A stretch of DNA of 49,248 nucleotides, taken from NCBI GenBank assembly GCA_964438605.1, contig CAYTKT010000012.1, forward strand, positions 1-49,248. The letters are read 5' to 3'. Source of the stretch: Alangreenwoodia sp964438605. Lineage in GTDB: Bacteria; Bacillota; Clostridia; Peptostreptococcales; Anaerovoracaceae. A program made the translations under genes and the position numbers. This document shows positions 24,701-33,167 of the stretch, piece after piece. Under the pieces are notes generated by a model, which worked only from the letters and a program-made list of their open reading frames with translations, had not been told where the DNA came from and made no database searches. Position 1 is the first letter of the stretch; every line of letters begins with the position of its first letter.

Positions 24701-25741
24701 TTACACTTCCGTGCCGTCCTCAATCAGCGCATACATGACGCCGCCGCAGACCATTCCGTCAGACTCCGCCACTTCGCCTGTCATATCAATAAATACCGTC
24801 TTATACTCACCCGTTCCAATGATATCGATCGCATCACGAATCACAGCTCCCTCACTGCATCCGCCGCCGATGCTGCCCGTCACCTGCCCTCTCGGATCAA
24901 CGGCCATCTTTGCGCCTGCTCCTCTCGGCGTGGAACCTTTCGTCTGGATGACTGTGACGACAGCCTTCGGTTCATGATTCTCCGCAAGATACTCGATCAT
25001 CTCAAGATCCAGATCAGAACCGTTGACATATCTCGACTGCGCAGCATTCTTCTCAGGCAGTCTCTTATATGCGATAATCTCAGCAAGAATAGACACTGCA
25101 ATCTCTTCCGGCGTTACAGCCCCGATATTCAGACCGATCGGCGTGCAGATACGATCAATGTCCTCCTTACGATAGCCCTCATCGACAAGCATTTCGAGCA
25201 GCCCGCGCACTCGCCGCCTCGAACCGATCATTCCGAGATAAGCAGGCTGCTTCCCCGGCAGAATCGCCCTCAGACAGTCAGCATCATGACGGTGGCCCCG
25301 CGTAATGACGACAACAAAATCATAAGGCGTAATCTTAAGCTGCGCGATGCCGTTCTCAAAAGAATCACAGATGACACCCGCCGCCCATGGAAATCTCGGT
25401 GCGTTTGCAAATGCCGGCCTGTCGTCGATGACATACACCTCAAAACCGCACTTTGCGGCAAATTCACAGACCGGAAGCGCAATATGACCGCCACCGAGAA
25501 CAATCAGACGCTCTTTCGGAAGCATCGGCTCCTTAATTTCAAAATCATCATTTAATCTGACTGCTGTCGGCTGAACGACAGCAAGCCCCTCTCCCGCATC
25601 CTCCTGCGACACGATTTCCAGCGTCCTGCTGAGCCCCTCTGCAATTTTGCCGCTTTCACCTCTGATCGATGTATTCATGGAAACACTTTCTCCATTCTCG
25701 ATTGCCTCAAGAATCTGCGCATAAATATTCTTCTTGCTCAT
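24701..25741 (-). CDS. XdhC/CoxI-family molybdenum cofactor maturation factor
   Basis: This is a 346-residue protein. Residues of about 75-215 form a Rossmann-type XdhC domain (IVLGGGHIALPVC, VITRGHRHDADCL, YLGMIGSRRR). Residues of about 250-346 carry the XdhC_CoxI motif set (TKGSTPRGAGAKMAV, GSIGGGCSEGA, CGGVMYALIED). In classical XdhC the CoxI part comes first, so the order is reversed here. XdhC proteins bind Moco, promote its sulfuration by a NifS-like enzyme and insert it into xanthine dehydrogenase or aldehyde oxidoreductase. The start at 25741 follows GGAAGG. The neighbour cysteine desulfurase supports the role. No hydroxylase gene lies in the window. Confidence 0.87.
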   Translation of the reverse strand: MSKKNIYAQILEAIENGESVSMNTSIRGESGKIAEGLSRTLEIVSQEDAGEGLAVVQPTAVRLNDDFEIKEPMLPKERLIVLGGGHIALPVCEFAAKCGFEVYVIDDRPAFANAPRFPWAAGVICDSFENGIAQLKITPYDFVVVITRGHRHDADCLRAILPGKQPAYLGMIGSRRRVRGLLEMLVDEGYRKEDIDRICTPIGLNIGAVTPEEIAVSILAEIIAYKRLPEKNAAQSRYVNGSDLDLEMIEYLAENHEPKAVVTVIQTKGSTPRGAGAKMAVDPRGQVTGSIGGGCSEGAVIRDAIDIIGTGEYKTVFIDMTGEVAESDGMVCGGVMYALIEDGTEV

Positions 25742-26145
25742 ATCCGCCTTCCTTTCCGTCAGCCTGCTCCTCCGGAATATCCACAGGCCGTATGACAATT
25801 TAATAACAAATCTAATAATAATATACCACAGGGAAAAAAAGTTTCAACCAGACAAAGCAAACGTAAACCAATCCCGCAGTCAAAAGAAAATGCGCTTCCC
25901 TTTTCCGGCAAGCGAGCTATTCTGTCTATTTTCTGCTTTTTTGACAGCAATCAGGCACACGCCGATGCTGTAAAGCTATATTCAATTTCCCATTTTTCAA
26001 ACAAAAAATCATAGCACATCTCACTGCCGATTCCATAGCTGCGCCATTCTATCTGTTTTTAACCATCTTCGGCGGCGCCCGGTTCATGCATCACAACATC
26101 AGAGACAAGGTAAGGAAAATTAGTATTTACTAACCGATTTCACTC
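25742..26145. other. Intergenic stretch, no gene seen
   Basis: About 400 AT-rich bases lie between the XdhC start and the cold-shock terminator. No convincing coding frame or RNA gene was recognised. It should contain the XdhC promoter (minus strand). Confidence 0.4.
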
Positions 26146-26170
26146 AAAAAGGCCGCCCTCCCAGGCGACC
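26146..26170 (-). terminator. Terminator of the cold-shock gene
   Basis: On the minus strand GGTCGCC (26170-26164) pairs with GGCGGCC (26157-26151), one wobble, then TTTTT at 26150-26146. Confidence 0.8.
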
Positions 26171-26218
26171 CTGAAATTTTCGTCAGCAAAATAGAACTCC
26201 TGCCGCGTTGCATCAGCC

Positions 26219-26434
26219 TTAGTCGACAACAACAACGTCAACAGCTCTGAGCTTATCTACATTCTTTGGATCAGGCTCCGTCGAAAAAGTCACCTTCTGA
26301 CCTTCATTCAAAGTCTTAAAGCCGTCCGCAACAATTGCCGAAAAATGTACAAAGACATCATTTCCGCTTTCTTCGTCCTCAATAAAGCCATATCCCTTTT
26401 CTGCATTAAACCATTTTACTGTTCCGTTACTCAT
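26219..26434 (-). CDS. Cold-shock domain protein (CspA/CspB-like)
   Basis: This is a 71-residue single cold-shock domain, an OB-fold that binds single-stranded RNA and DNA. Both RNA-binding motifs are present: KGYGFI (RNP1) and VFVHF (RNP2), preceded by TVKWFNAEKG. Length is near the usual 66-70; the tail ends in VDVVVVD. AGGAGG lies about 8 bases before the ATG. It is monocistronic with its own terminator, and its leader can fold (see the stems at 26463-26536). Confidence 0.96.
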   Translation of the reverse strand: MSNGTVKWFNAEKGYGFIEDEESGNDVFVHFSAIVADGFKTLNEGQKVTFSTEPDPKNVDKLRAVDVVVVD

Positions 26435-26462
26435 CTAAAATACCTCCTGACTAACCCTGAAA

Positions 26463-26536
26463 ATTCTGAAACCACAGGAAAGCAAGCTATCATCCTTCCT
26501 CCGATGCGTCCAAACGCCCGCTGCAAATTTCAGAAT
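26463..26536 (-). promoter_or_regulatory. Possible structured leader of the cold-shock mRNA
   Basis: ATTCTGAAA at 26463-26471 is complementary to TTTCAGAAT at 26528-26536, and inside it AGGAA (26476-26480) is complementary to TTCCT (26496-26500). The nested stems lie just upstream of the ribosome binding site. Cold-shock mRNAs often have thermoresponsive leaders, so a similar role is inferred. Confidence 0.4.
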
Positions 26537-27218
26537 ATCTGATCTTTCTTTTCCGGGCCACATTCAAATTACTAATAAACACGTGAAGCCCCTACAGCAG
26601 AACCCATAAGAGCGCCGGCAAAACGCTTCCGCCTGCCGCACAGCCAACACGCCGCGTAAATATGTGATAAAAAAAACCACATACTCCTGTAAATCAACCA
26701 ATGCTAAAGACTTACAAAAATATGCGCATCAATATAACATTCTGCTTACAGCGAGAGTGTATCATACAATATTCCTGATGTCAATTAATTCATACAAACT
26801 TCACACAAACTTCACACAAAATCTTTTCATTTTTTACGGTCTTTTGTCGATTTGGAACCAATATTTCGTATAGATTTCCCAAATATGATTCATCCGTTCT
26901 ATTTTCTGCAGTAATATACGTCTAACTTTAGGCCATCGACACCCCACCTATATTCCCGCTTGTCTTCAGCAGCCGGGCAATCTGCTTTTCGTCACACGCA
27001 AAAACAAGAATTATCCAGGCGAAACAGTCCTGTAAGAATCATATGACAATTTCTATATTATCACCGTTGATATTCCTTCACATTGTTTGAAAACATATTT
27101 AGCGGCATTGAATTGCATTTATCATTTGCGGTGTTTCTTTAATTGATTCCTGCATAATACCACTATACCACTCGCGCACTAAAACACGGCTCCGCATAAA
27201 CGCCAGATTTTCTTGTAA
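26537..27218. other. AT-rich intergenic stretch
   Basis: About 680 bases lack a convincing gene. A period-11 tandem repeat of ACAAACTTCAC occurs at 26794-26820. A 69-codon plus-strand open frame (26664-26873) has no ribosome binding site or family. Confidence 0.45.
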
Positions 27219-27220
27219 CA

Positions 27221-27247
27221 AAAAAAGACCCTTTCTGAGAGTCTCCT
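27221..27247 (-). terminator. Terminator of rplS
   Basis: On the minus strand AGACTC pairs with GGGTCT (one wobble) around TCAGAAA, followed by a run of six or more T residues. Confidence 0.75.
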
Positions 27248-27301
27248 TTTGCTTTCACATTTTTTGTCATGCCGATCAACGTCTCGATGGCTCCGGCCGG
27301 T

Positions 27302-27646
27302 CTATTCACCCTTGACCTTAATCTTAGCGGCCTTCCCTGTTCTCTGTCTCATATAATTGAGTTTAGCCCTTCTTACAGAGCCGCGCTTAACGACCTCGAT
27401 CTTTTCGATCATAGGAGAATGAATCGGGAAAGTCTTTTCAACGCCGACGCCGGACGAAATTTTTCTTACAGTAAATGTTTTACCGAGGCCGCCGTTCTGA
27501 ATTTTGAGAACGAATCCTTCAAACATCTGGATTCTTTCTCTGTTTCCTTCCTTGATCTTGATGTATACTTTTAAAGTATCACCCACGTTAAATTCCGGAA
27601 GATCGTCTCTTTTGTAATCCTGTTCAATCGCTTCAATAATATTCAT
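27302..27646 (-). CDS. rplS: 50S ribosomal protein L19
   Basis: This is a 114-residue protein that matches L19 throughout: LPEFNVGDTLKVYIKIKEG, RIQMFEGFVL, FTVRKISSGVGVEKTFP, then SPMIEKIEVVKRG and RRAKLNYMR. L19 lies at the 30S-50S interface. The start at 27646 follows GAGGAA and gives the usual family length. In many bacteria rplS follows rpsP, rimM and trmD; here it is transcribed alone, with its own terminator. Firmicutes often have an L19 autoregulatory leader upstream, but I cannot confirm one here. Confidence 0.97.
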   Translation of the reverse strand: MNIIEAIEQDYKRDDLPEFNVGDTLKVYIKIKEGNRERIQMFEGFVLKIQNGGLGKTFTVRKISSGVGVEKTFPIHSPMIEKIEVVKRGSVRRAKLNYMRQRTGKAAKIKVKGE

Positions 27647-27737
27647 CTTCAGATTCCTCTTTCTTAAGAAAACGTTCTTGATATGAGCAGAAGCCTCTAT
27701 CTGTCTTTCCGCAGGAAAAATTTTTAAACACAATGCT

Positions 27738-27759
27738 CCTGTGCGCGCCCTGTGCGCGC
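27738..27759. repeat. Tandem 11-bp repeat upstream of rplS
   Basis: CCTGTGCGCGC occurs twice in direct tandem (27738-27748 and 27749-27759), about 100 bases upstream of rplS. It is GC-rich within an AT-rich region and may belong to the leader. Confidence 0.7.
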
Positions 27760-28063
27760 CATATCAGCGGACCGTTCATAATACCGAAATATATTACCAT
27801 AAATTTAACTCACAGGCAATCATTTTCTGACCGAATTGGGTTGAAATTTCAAAAAATAAACAGACATCAGGGAACCCTGCTTCTGCGTACAGCCCTGTTT
27901 CATTTCGACAATACTCCAAGCAATACAGTGGAGAAACCTTGCCGATTTTTCATTCTGCTTTCACTTCAAAGTCCGCTTTCCTCTGATTTACCTTAACAGT
28001 GTTGCTGATGTACGCCGCAGAACCTTGCCGGTTTTCCACTGCGTTTTTACTGGCAAACTGCTT
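27760..28063. other. Intergenic stretch, no gene seen
   Basis: The 304 bases between the recombinase gene and rplS hold no convincing open frame or RNA. The rplS promoter should be here. Confidence 0.4.
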
Positions 28064-29224
28064 TTACGCCCGCGGATGTGTCCTATCGTAGACTTCCTTG
28101 ATCCTGTTTTTCGTCACCGTTAAATAGACCTGCGTCGTAGCAAGGTCTTCATAACCCATCAATTCCTGGATTGATTTAAGATCCGCGCCGTTCTGAACCA
28201 TGTGAACCGCAAAAGAATTTCGGAGAATCTGCGGCGTCAGTTTCTTCGAAATGCCGGCCTTATCCGCATAAGTCCGAACAATTTTCCAGATACCTTGCCG
28301 GGTCAGTTTCTTTCCTTGATAATTCACAAATACATAATCCATATCGTCATCTTGTCCCTTCGTCTGGGGAACATCCATACGATCCACTTCTGATCCATCC
28401 TGTCTGCGCTCTGTATCATTTTCTTCGTTCACTTTGAAAATTTCATTTCCCGCACTCGCTTCCCGCGTGGCAACGACGCTATTATTTCCTGCTCCAGCTT
28501 CATGTTCTCTAACTTCTACAATTTTTTCGTCTTTCGTATCTTCTCTGCATGACACTGCGCTTTTACTGTTGACACATTCTACAATTTGCGAACTCTCAGC
28601 CGCACATTCCGCATTTTTTTCCAAATTTTCAATCAAAAACGGCCGCGCCTTGTCAAGGTATCGTTCCAGCGCTTCCCTGCAAGGCCGCCCAAGCGGAATA
28701 ATCCGGGCTTTTCCATATTCACCGGAGCAAGTTACAAACCCGATGCGAAAATTAATATCCTTCATGCGCATCACCGCAGCTTCTGTAACACGAATCCCCG
28801 TTCCGTAAAGAATCTCCAGAATCGCCCTGTCCCGCATCCCTTTCGGAGAATCATCCGGCGCCGTCAAAATCCGGTCTACCTCGTCAAGCGTCAGATAATC
28901 GAGTTCCTTCTTTTCAGCCTGCGGCGGCCTGATATTCTCCGCAGGATTTTTCGTGAGAACGCCCTCACCGCATAAAAACGCGCAATACGAGCGGAGCGAT
29001 GCCATTTTTCGATTAATCGTCGAAGATGCCCGGCCATTTTTTCTGAGACTCATGATATAGGAAACCACGTCGGTGTTTGAAATATCTGCCGGACTCGAAA
29101 TGCCGCTTTTGCGCAGATGATCATGAAATTCCTCAATATCCCTGCGATAGGCTGCCAGTGAATTTTGTGCCATATGCTTAATATTTTTCAAATAATACAC
29201 AAATAATTCCAAATAGTTATCCAT
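28064..29224 (-). CDS. XerC/XerD-like tyrosine recombinase with an internal low-complexity insert
   Basis: This is a 386-residue protein; Xer proteins are normally about 300. Residues 1-85 are the SAM-like core-binding domain (YLKNIKHMAQNSLAAYRRDI). The catalytic domain has the first Arg in GTGIRVTEA (about 145), Lys in GEYGKARIIP (about 170), the second Arg in TPQILRNSF (about 333) and Tyr in TTQVYLTV (about 367). Where most relatives have His (HxxR) there is Gln, and the second His position (usually LGH) is MGY. About 90 Glu/Asp/Ser/Asn-rich residues (about 201-292) interrupt the domain. Xer enzymes resolve chromosome dimers at dif. The family is secure; activity is uncertain. Confidence 0.85.
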   Translation of the reverse strand: MDNYLELFVYYLKNIKHMAQNSLAAYRRDIEEFHDHLRKSGISSPADISNTDVVSYIMSLRKNGRASSTINRKMASLRSYCAFLCGEGVLTKNPAENIRPPQAEKKELDYLTLDEVDRILTAPDDSPKGMRDRAILEILYGTGIRVTEAAVMRMKDINFRIGFVTCSGEYGKARIIPLGRPCREALERYLDKARPFLIENLEKNAECAAESSQIVECVNSKSAVSCREDTKDEKIVEVREHEAGAGNNSVVATREASAGNEIFKVNEENDTERRQDGSEVDRMDVPQTKGQDDDMDYVFVNYQGKKLTRQGIWKIVRTYADKAGISKKLTPQILRNSFAVHMVQNGADLKSIQELMGYEDLATTQVYLTVTKNRIKEVYDRTHPRA

Positions 29225-29581
29225 GTTTTTCTCCGACTGTTTCTGCGTTTTAGCTCAATTTCTTTCTCTGTTCCATATCCAATTAAATATTTCCTATCCT
29301 TTTCCAGCTATGTTTTTTGCATTTTTCATTTCAAAATAATATGTATCAATTTTTCTGTATTCTTGTGTTTTGCAACAGCTTCCGGTTAATCTTTCTATTT
29401 TCGATTCCACTGATTATCAGCTGGTGTAATTCCTTCCGCATATCAACTACAACCAATGCAAAATTTCCGCGTTCCTGCATCCCGGCCTGTAAAACTCCGC
29501 AAACATCCATCTATTTCGTCGTTTCACCACTTCCATCTTCCTGCGCCTGTCCTGACGGGCGCATATAACCTCTATCCGAAC
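29225..29581. other. Intergenic stretch, no gene seen
   Basis: The 357 AT-rich bases between the AEC transporter and the recombinase gene hold only short open frames without ribosome binding sites. The recombinase promoter is expected at its right-hand end... that is, near 29225-29330 on the minus strand. Confidence 0.35.
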
Positions 29582-30514
29582 TCATCCGGCCGGATTACAG
29601 ATCAGCAGCAGCAGCGGAATCGTTACCATCGACATGACAGTTGTGATAAAAATTGTTTTTGCTGCCAGCTTCTCATTCCCGCCATACTCCGTAGCGAACA
29701 GAACACTCGTATTTGCCACAGGCATCAGAATCAAAACGAAAACAATTTCGAGAATAAACGTATCTGCAATTACCAGCTTCAGCACAGGCCAGAGCAGCAG
29801 CGGCAGCAGCACCTGCTTGACAACGGAATACAGATAAACACGCCAGTCATTAAATACCGCCCGAATTTCCATCGTCGCCAGTGTTGCTCCAATCACAATC
29901 ATGGCTAACGGCGTGGTGACAGCTCCCACTGAAGCCACTGCTGACGTAATATCTTCCGGAAAATGAATGTTGAGCAGATAAATTACAATAGAAAGTACAG
30001 AAATGCTGACTCCTGGAGAAAGAAGATTTTTCCATTTAAAGTTTGCTCCATTTTCCCGCCCCGCATTCATCATTACGACCCCACAGGTAAAGACAGATAC
30101 GTTAAAAACAATATTCAAAATCGCCGCGTAAAAAACGGCCGTCTGCCCAAACAGCGCATCGATCAGTGGAAATCCCATAAAACCGACATTTGAATACGTC
30201 ATCATAAACGCGTAAAGATTTCTGTCCTGCTTCGGCAGCCGCATCAGACGCACAGCGATCAGACTAACGAGCGGAAGGACGATATAAATGCCAACACTCA
30301 CAGCAAATGTCTCTGCAACCGCACTCATATCGCGCTTTGCGTCCTGCTCAAGTACCGACGCAAGAATCGTTGCCGGCAGCGTCACATTGAGCAGCAGTTT
30401 CGTCAATTTTTTTATGAATTCACTGTCGATCAACTTGACTTTATACAGAAGATAGCCCAATGACATCATAAGAAACAGCTGCAGCATCTGATGCAGGATG
30501 ATCTCAATTTCCAT
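29582..30514 (-). CDS. AEC (auxin efflux carrier)-family transporter
   Basis: This is a 310-residue membrane protein with about ten hydrophobic helices. The motif YSNVGFMGFPLIDALFG and the N-terminal MLQLFLMMSLGYLLYKVKLI are typical of the AEC family, and PLAMIVIGATLA marks the second half. Bacterial members carry malate, malonate or amino acids; the substrate cannot be assigned here. Its ribosome binding site GGAGAAAT follows the stop of the flavodoxin-like gene by a few bases (15-base gap), so the two form an operon. Confidence 0.9.
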   Translation of the reverse strand: MEIEIILHQMLQLFLMMSLGYLLYKVKLIDSEFIKKLTKLLLNVTLPATILASVLEQDAKRDMSAVAETFAVSVGIYIVLPLVSLIAVRLMRLPKQDRNLYAFMMTYSNVGFMGFPLIDALFGQTAVFYAAILNIVFNVSVFTCGVVMMNAGRENGANFKWKNLLSPGVSISVLSIVIYLLNIHFPEDITSAVASVGAVTTPLAMIVIGATLATMEIRAVFNDWRVYLYSVVKQVLLPLLLWPVLKLVIADTFILEIVFVLILMPVANTSVLFATEYGGNEKLAAKTIFITTVMSMVTIPLLLLICNPAG

Positions 30515-30529
30515 ATTTCTCCACAGCCT

Positions 30530-31144
30530 CTAACGGATGAAATTCGTGCTGATTTTTGGCTCATCTGCCGGCGCCTCAATACCTGCCTTTTCAATATTTT
30601 GAAGCATCCATGCCATATGGTCAGCCAAAGTCCTCATCGTCTGAAGTCCCTCAGCATCCTGGCGCGCCTGCTCGGCAGTCATGCCATGAATGGAATTCCA
30701 GTACTGAGACGCAACGACCGGCATCTTTAAAATCGTAAAATATTTGTTCAATCTGTCAAACGTCGCACTGGCGCCGCCCCTTCTGCAGCTCACGACAGCT
30801 GCGCCCGGCTTTCTGGCCATCTTGCCGCCCGCCGAATAAAAAACTCTGTCGAGTACCGCGCAAAGCGCCCCGTTTGGTCCCGCAAAATATACAGGCGAAC
30901 CGATCACTATGCCGTCAGCCTCCGCCATCTTTTCCGCCAACTTATTGCAGACATCATCGTCAAATGCGCATTTTCCAAGCTTGCCACAAGTGCCGCAAGC
31001 AATACATCCCCTCACCGGAGCAGTTCCCAGCTGAAACATCTCAGACTCCACACCATTTCTGTCAAGCTGTGCCGCCACTTCTGACAGCGCCGTATAAGTG
31101 CATCCCTCCTCATGAGGGCTCCCATTTACAAGTAAAACTTTCAT
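30530..31144 (-). CDS. Flavodoxin-fold NAD(P)H-dependent FMN reductase family protein
   Basis: This is a 204-residue protein starting MKVLLVNGSPHEEGCTYTAL, the FMN phosphate-binding loop. It continues with CIACGTCGKLGKCAFDDDVC, a Cys-rich segment seen in iron-sulfur flavoproteins and NADPH-dependent reductases. IVIGSPVYFAGPNG is the second FMN loop. Iron-sulfur flavoproteins of this class transfer electrons in anaerobes and may detoxify oxygen or hydrogen peroxide. It is upstream of and probably co-transcribed with the AEC transporter. AAGGAG precedes the ATG. Confidence 0.88.
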   Translation of the reverse strand: MKVLLVNGSPHEEGCTYTALSEVAAQLDRNGVESEMFQLGTAPVRGCIACGTCGKLGKCAFDDDVCNKLAEKMAEADGIVIGSPVYFAGPNGALCAVLDRVFYSAGGKMARKPGAAVVSCRRGGASATFDRLNKYFTILKMPVVASQYWNSIHGMTAEQARQDAEGLQTMRTLADHMAWMLQNIEKAGIEAPADEPKISTNFIR

Positions 31145-31408
31145 TTTATTTTCTCCTTAATTATGATACAGATTTCACACACAAGAGCCATCTTTCATCA
31201 CGGTATGCGTTCCACTCACCTTTCAGCAGGCACAGCAGCATCCGCGCTTCGCATATAAAAACCCGCCTGTCGGCTTGAGTTCCATTCGCCGCATACTCGT
31301 TCAGCATACATCGTCACACCACGTCTTGTTTATAAAAATACGCGTATCTGTTTGATTCTTGTCCACCGCATCTTTTCTCGCACATCATCTCTGCATTCTG
31401 CATATCAT

Positions 31409-31675
31409 TCATCCTTGCGGTTCATCGTCAAATACCTTCGAATAGACCGTCTTCGTCGAGATTCCCGGCAACATTCCGATCTTGCCCGACAGCGAACTGA
31501 TAATATTGTCCGGCGCGTCAAGAACGATGCTGATAATGGACACACCCTGCTCTCTGTACGGAATCCCCATTCTTCCGATAATATAATTACTGTAATCGGA
31601 CAGGATCTCGTTCATTTTCGGTGTCGCTGCAGTTTTTTCGACGACGATCCCGATCAACGCTACACGATGTTTCAT
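31409..31675 (-). CDS. TM1266-type iron-only hydrogenase system regulator
   Basis: This is an 88-residue ACT/NikR-C-like domain protein. KHRVALIGIVVEKTA, YSNYIIGRMGIPYREQGVSI, and SGKIGMLPGISTKTVYSK are the family signature. Family members are found with [FeFe]-hydrogenase maturation genes (hydE, hydF, hydG) and are thought to sense a ligand; DNA binding has not been seen from sequence. No hydrogenase gene is in the window. GGAGG lies just before the ATG. Confidence 0.85.
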   Translation of the reverse strand: MKHRVALIGIVVEKTAATPKMNEILSDYSNYIIGRMGIPYREQGVSIISIVLDAPDNIISSLSGKIGMLPGISTKTVYSKVFDDEPQG

Positions 31676-31958
31676 AAATTCCTCCGTACTTGCCGAATAT
31701 CAATTTTAGAAAACACAACAAGAACAAATCTGACTGCTCTGACTGCTGGCAAAAAATTGATCTGCTCTATTGATTTGCTCTTACAAACCGTTTTCTCCTT
31801 ACTGTCTTTATACAACTCATGCATAGAAAAATCAAGTCCTAAAAAGTTTACGTCAAGTGCTCGTTGGCGCTTTGCCTGTTTTCTTTATGAGTTCGTATTT
31901 TTATCACAATGAAGGCGGCCAGTTTCCCCCTCCGTATGTCTCATGGCGCAACATCCGG
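31676..31958. other. Intergenic stretch upstream of the TM1266-type gene
   Basis: The 283 bases hold no convincing gene. The left part should carry the minus-strand promoter of the TM1266-type gene; the right part adjoins a decayed gene. Confidence 0.4.
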
Positions 31959-32314
31959 TTAGTCAGCATCGCTTATCCAGGGAATGCCCTCCTGAATGTC
32001 TTTCGAGATGCCGTCTGCATTGCGTCACAAAGCGGTACGTGCCTATTGATCAGATCCACATAGGAGTTTCTCCTTCCATCCCTTTGGGAACCTTGGCTAC
32101 TCTGAATATCTCTAACACCTGCTTCCTCTGCATCGTGAAAATCAGGCTGTCCGTATAGCGCTCCATTGTCCGGATCACTTCCTCGTTCTCCCACCGGTAA
32201 CAACGCCTTCGCCAGGTTGTTTACCTCTTTGGGCGACCATCTCATCCGCTTTTCCCAAGCGATAACATCATAGAGGAAAACTGTGTGATTGGAAAGTGCT
32301 TCGATTTCTTCCTT
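31959..32314 (-). pseudogene. Frameshifted gene of unknown function
   Basis: On the minus strand coding-like peptide passes through three frames: KEEIEALSNHTVFLYDVIAW and KRMRWSPKEVNNLAKAL, then RWENEEVIRTMERYTDSLIF, TMQRKQVLEIFRVAKVPKG, then VDLINRHVPLCDAMQ, and finally DGISKDIQEGIPWISDAD ending at TAA 31959-31961. The composition is that of a helical protein, with at least two or three frame changes in 350 bases. No start codon with a ribosome binding site is seen. I do not recognise the family; it may be part of a lost mobile element. Confidence 0.5.
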
Positions 32315-32381
32315 TTATTTTACCTGCTAAAATTTTAGATTAACGACAGAAATTCGGTTTTAGATAATGTGCAGGAAGAAC

Positions 32382-32421
32382 GGCTCTCCTCCCACCCCTG
32401 AAAAGGAGTAGGAGGAGAGCC
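32382..32421. terminator. Strong hairpin, probable terminator
   Basis: GGCTCTCCTCC at 32382-32392 is exactly complementary to 32411-32421 with an 18-base loop; TGAAATTTTT follows on the plus strand. On the minus strand it lies after the Cys-rich gene and the relic at 32439, without a T-run there. Its direction is uncertain. Confidence 0.6.
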
Positions 32422-32438
32422 TGAAATTTTTATGAATT

Positions 32439-32630
32439 TTACCAGCCGGTTCCGTCTATTTTACCGGGCTGCCTGACATCGTTCGGATTCCCCTGCCATA
32501 CCAACTTTGCTGATTTTTTCAATCTGCTTCGGTCGGTTTTGCTAACCTGGCTAACATCGGGGAATCCTCTGACGAAGTCGTCTAATTTAATGTGTCGACC
32601 GGCATTGATCGGAGTTGCCGGCCTGTTCCA
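32439..32630 (-). pseudogene. Open frame without a start codon, unknown
   Basis: From a TGA at 32631-32633 to TAA at 32439-32441 there are 63 open codons, reading AGRHIKLDDFVRGFPDVSQV, then DRSRLKKSAKLVWQGNPNDV and GKIDGTGW. The frame looks coding but contains no usable start; an ATG at about 32628 in another frame would need a shift. It follows the Cys-rich gene on the same strand, and may be the decayed second gene of that unit. Confidence 0.35.
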
Positions 32631-32668
32631 TCAGTTTTGCTGAACCGCCTGGTGAGCGGCATCATCGG

Positions 32669-32965
32669 TTACGGCCTTGGAATTTCACATTCCTGACATC
32701 TGACCGCGCTGAATCCGTTGCACGTTTCGCACCTGCCGAAGACGTCACATTCCAGTGAACAGACATCAGCAGGATTGTCGACACGGATTCCTTTTTTACG
32801 GCAGTAAGTGTAAATCTCACCCGTTTCGGCGTCCTGGTGCATTTTGTCGAGTTCCTGACAGATGAAATACGTTGAGCCGCCTGATGCCAGCTTAATCGAC
32901 TGGCCGCCGTGCCAGACGTCATGGTTGACATTGTGCTTCATGGGCTTTGTTTTGATTTTAGTCAT
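32669..32965 (-). CDS. Small Cys-rich protein, unknown function
   Basis: This is a 98-residue protein with eight Cys (36, 55, 69, 73, 79, 82, 90 and 93). The last six are arranged CxxxC, CxxC and CxxC, a likely zinc or iron-sulfur site. The N-terminal third is basic and His-rich (KHNVNHDVWHGG). The start at 32965 follows AAAGGA, 9 bases upstream; an earlier in-frame ATG is less well placed. No signal peptide or membrane segment is seen. I do not recognise the family. It is flanked by relic DNA, but itself looks intact. Confidence 0.6.
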   Translation of the reverse strand: MTKIKTKPMKHNVNHDVWHGGQSIKLASGGSTYFICQELDKMHQDAETGEIYTYCRKKGIRVDNPADVCSLECDVFGRCETCNGFSAVRCQECEIPRP

Positions 32966-33167
32966 CAAATCACATCCTTTCTTTTTCCATGTCATCTGCT
33001 GGTTTTATCAGCGAATTTTGATTCATCTGATTTATAAAATATTTAATTAATTTTATTTGAATTCACTTTAACTACGCTTTTAAAATGAATACTGCAAATT
33101 CCTATCTTCCCAAACTGCTATGATAATCCGTCTTTCCCCATCTATGAACGGTTTATGGTTGTTCCAT

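Noticed and set aside
24494..25555. 353-codon plus-strand open frame
   Set aside because: It is antisense to the NifS-like start and XdhC genes, both with intact motifs, and its translation is Arg/His-rich as shadows are.
26794..26820. CRISPR-like repeat
   Set aside because: The period-11 repeat has no spacers and no cas genes nearby; it is a simple tandem repeat.
26664..26873. 69-codon frame in the gap after the cold-shock gene
   Set aside because: It is AT-rich, has no ribosome binding site and includes a tandem repeat; chance is the better explanation.
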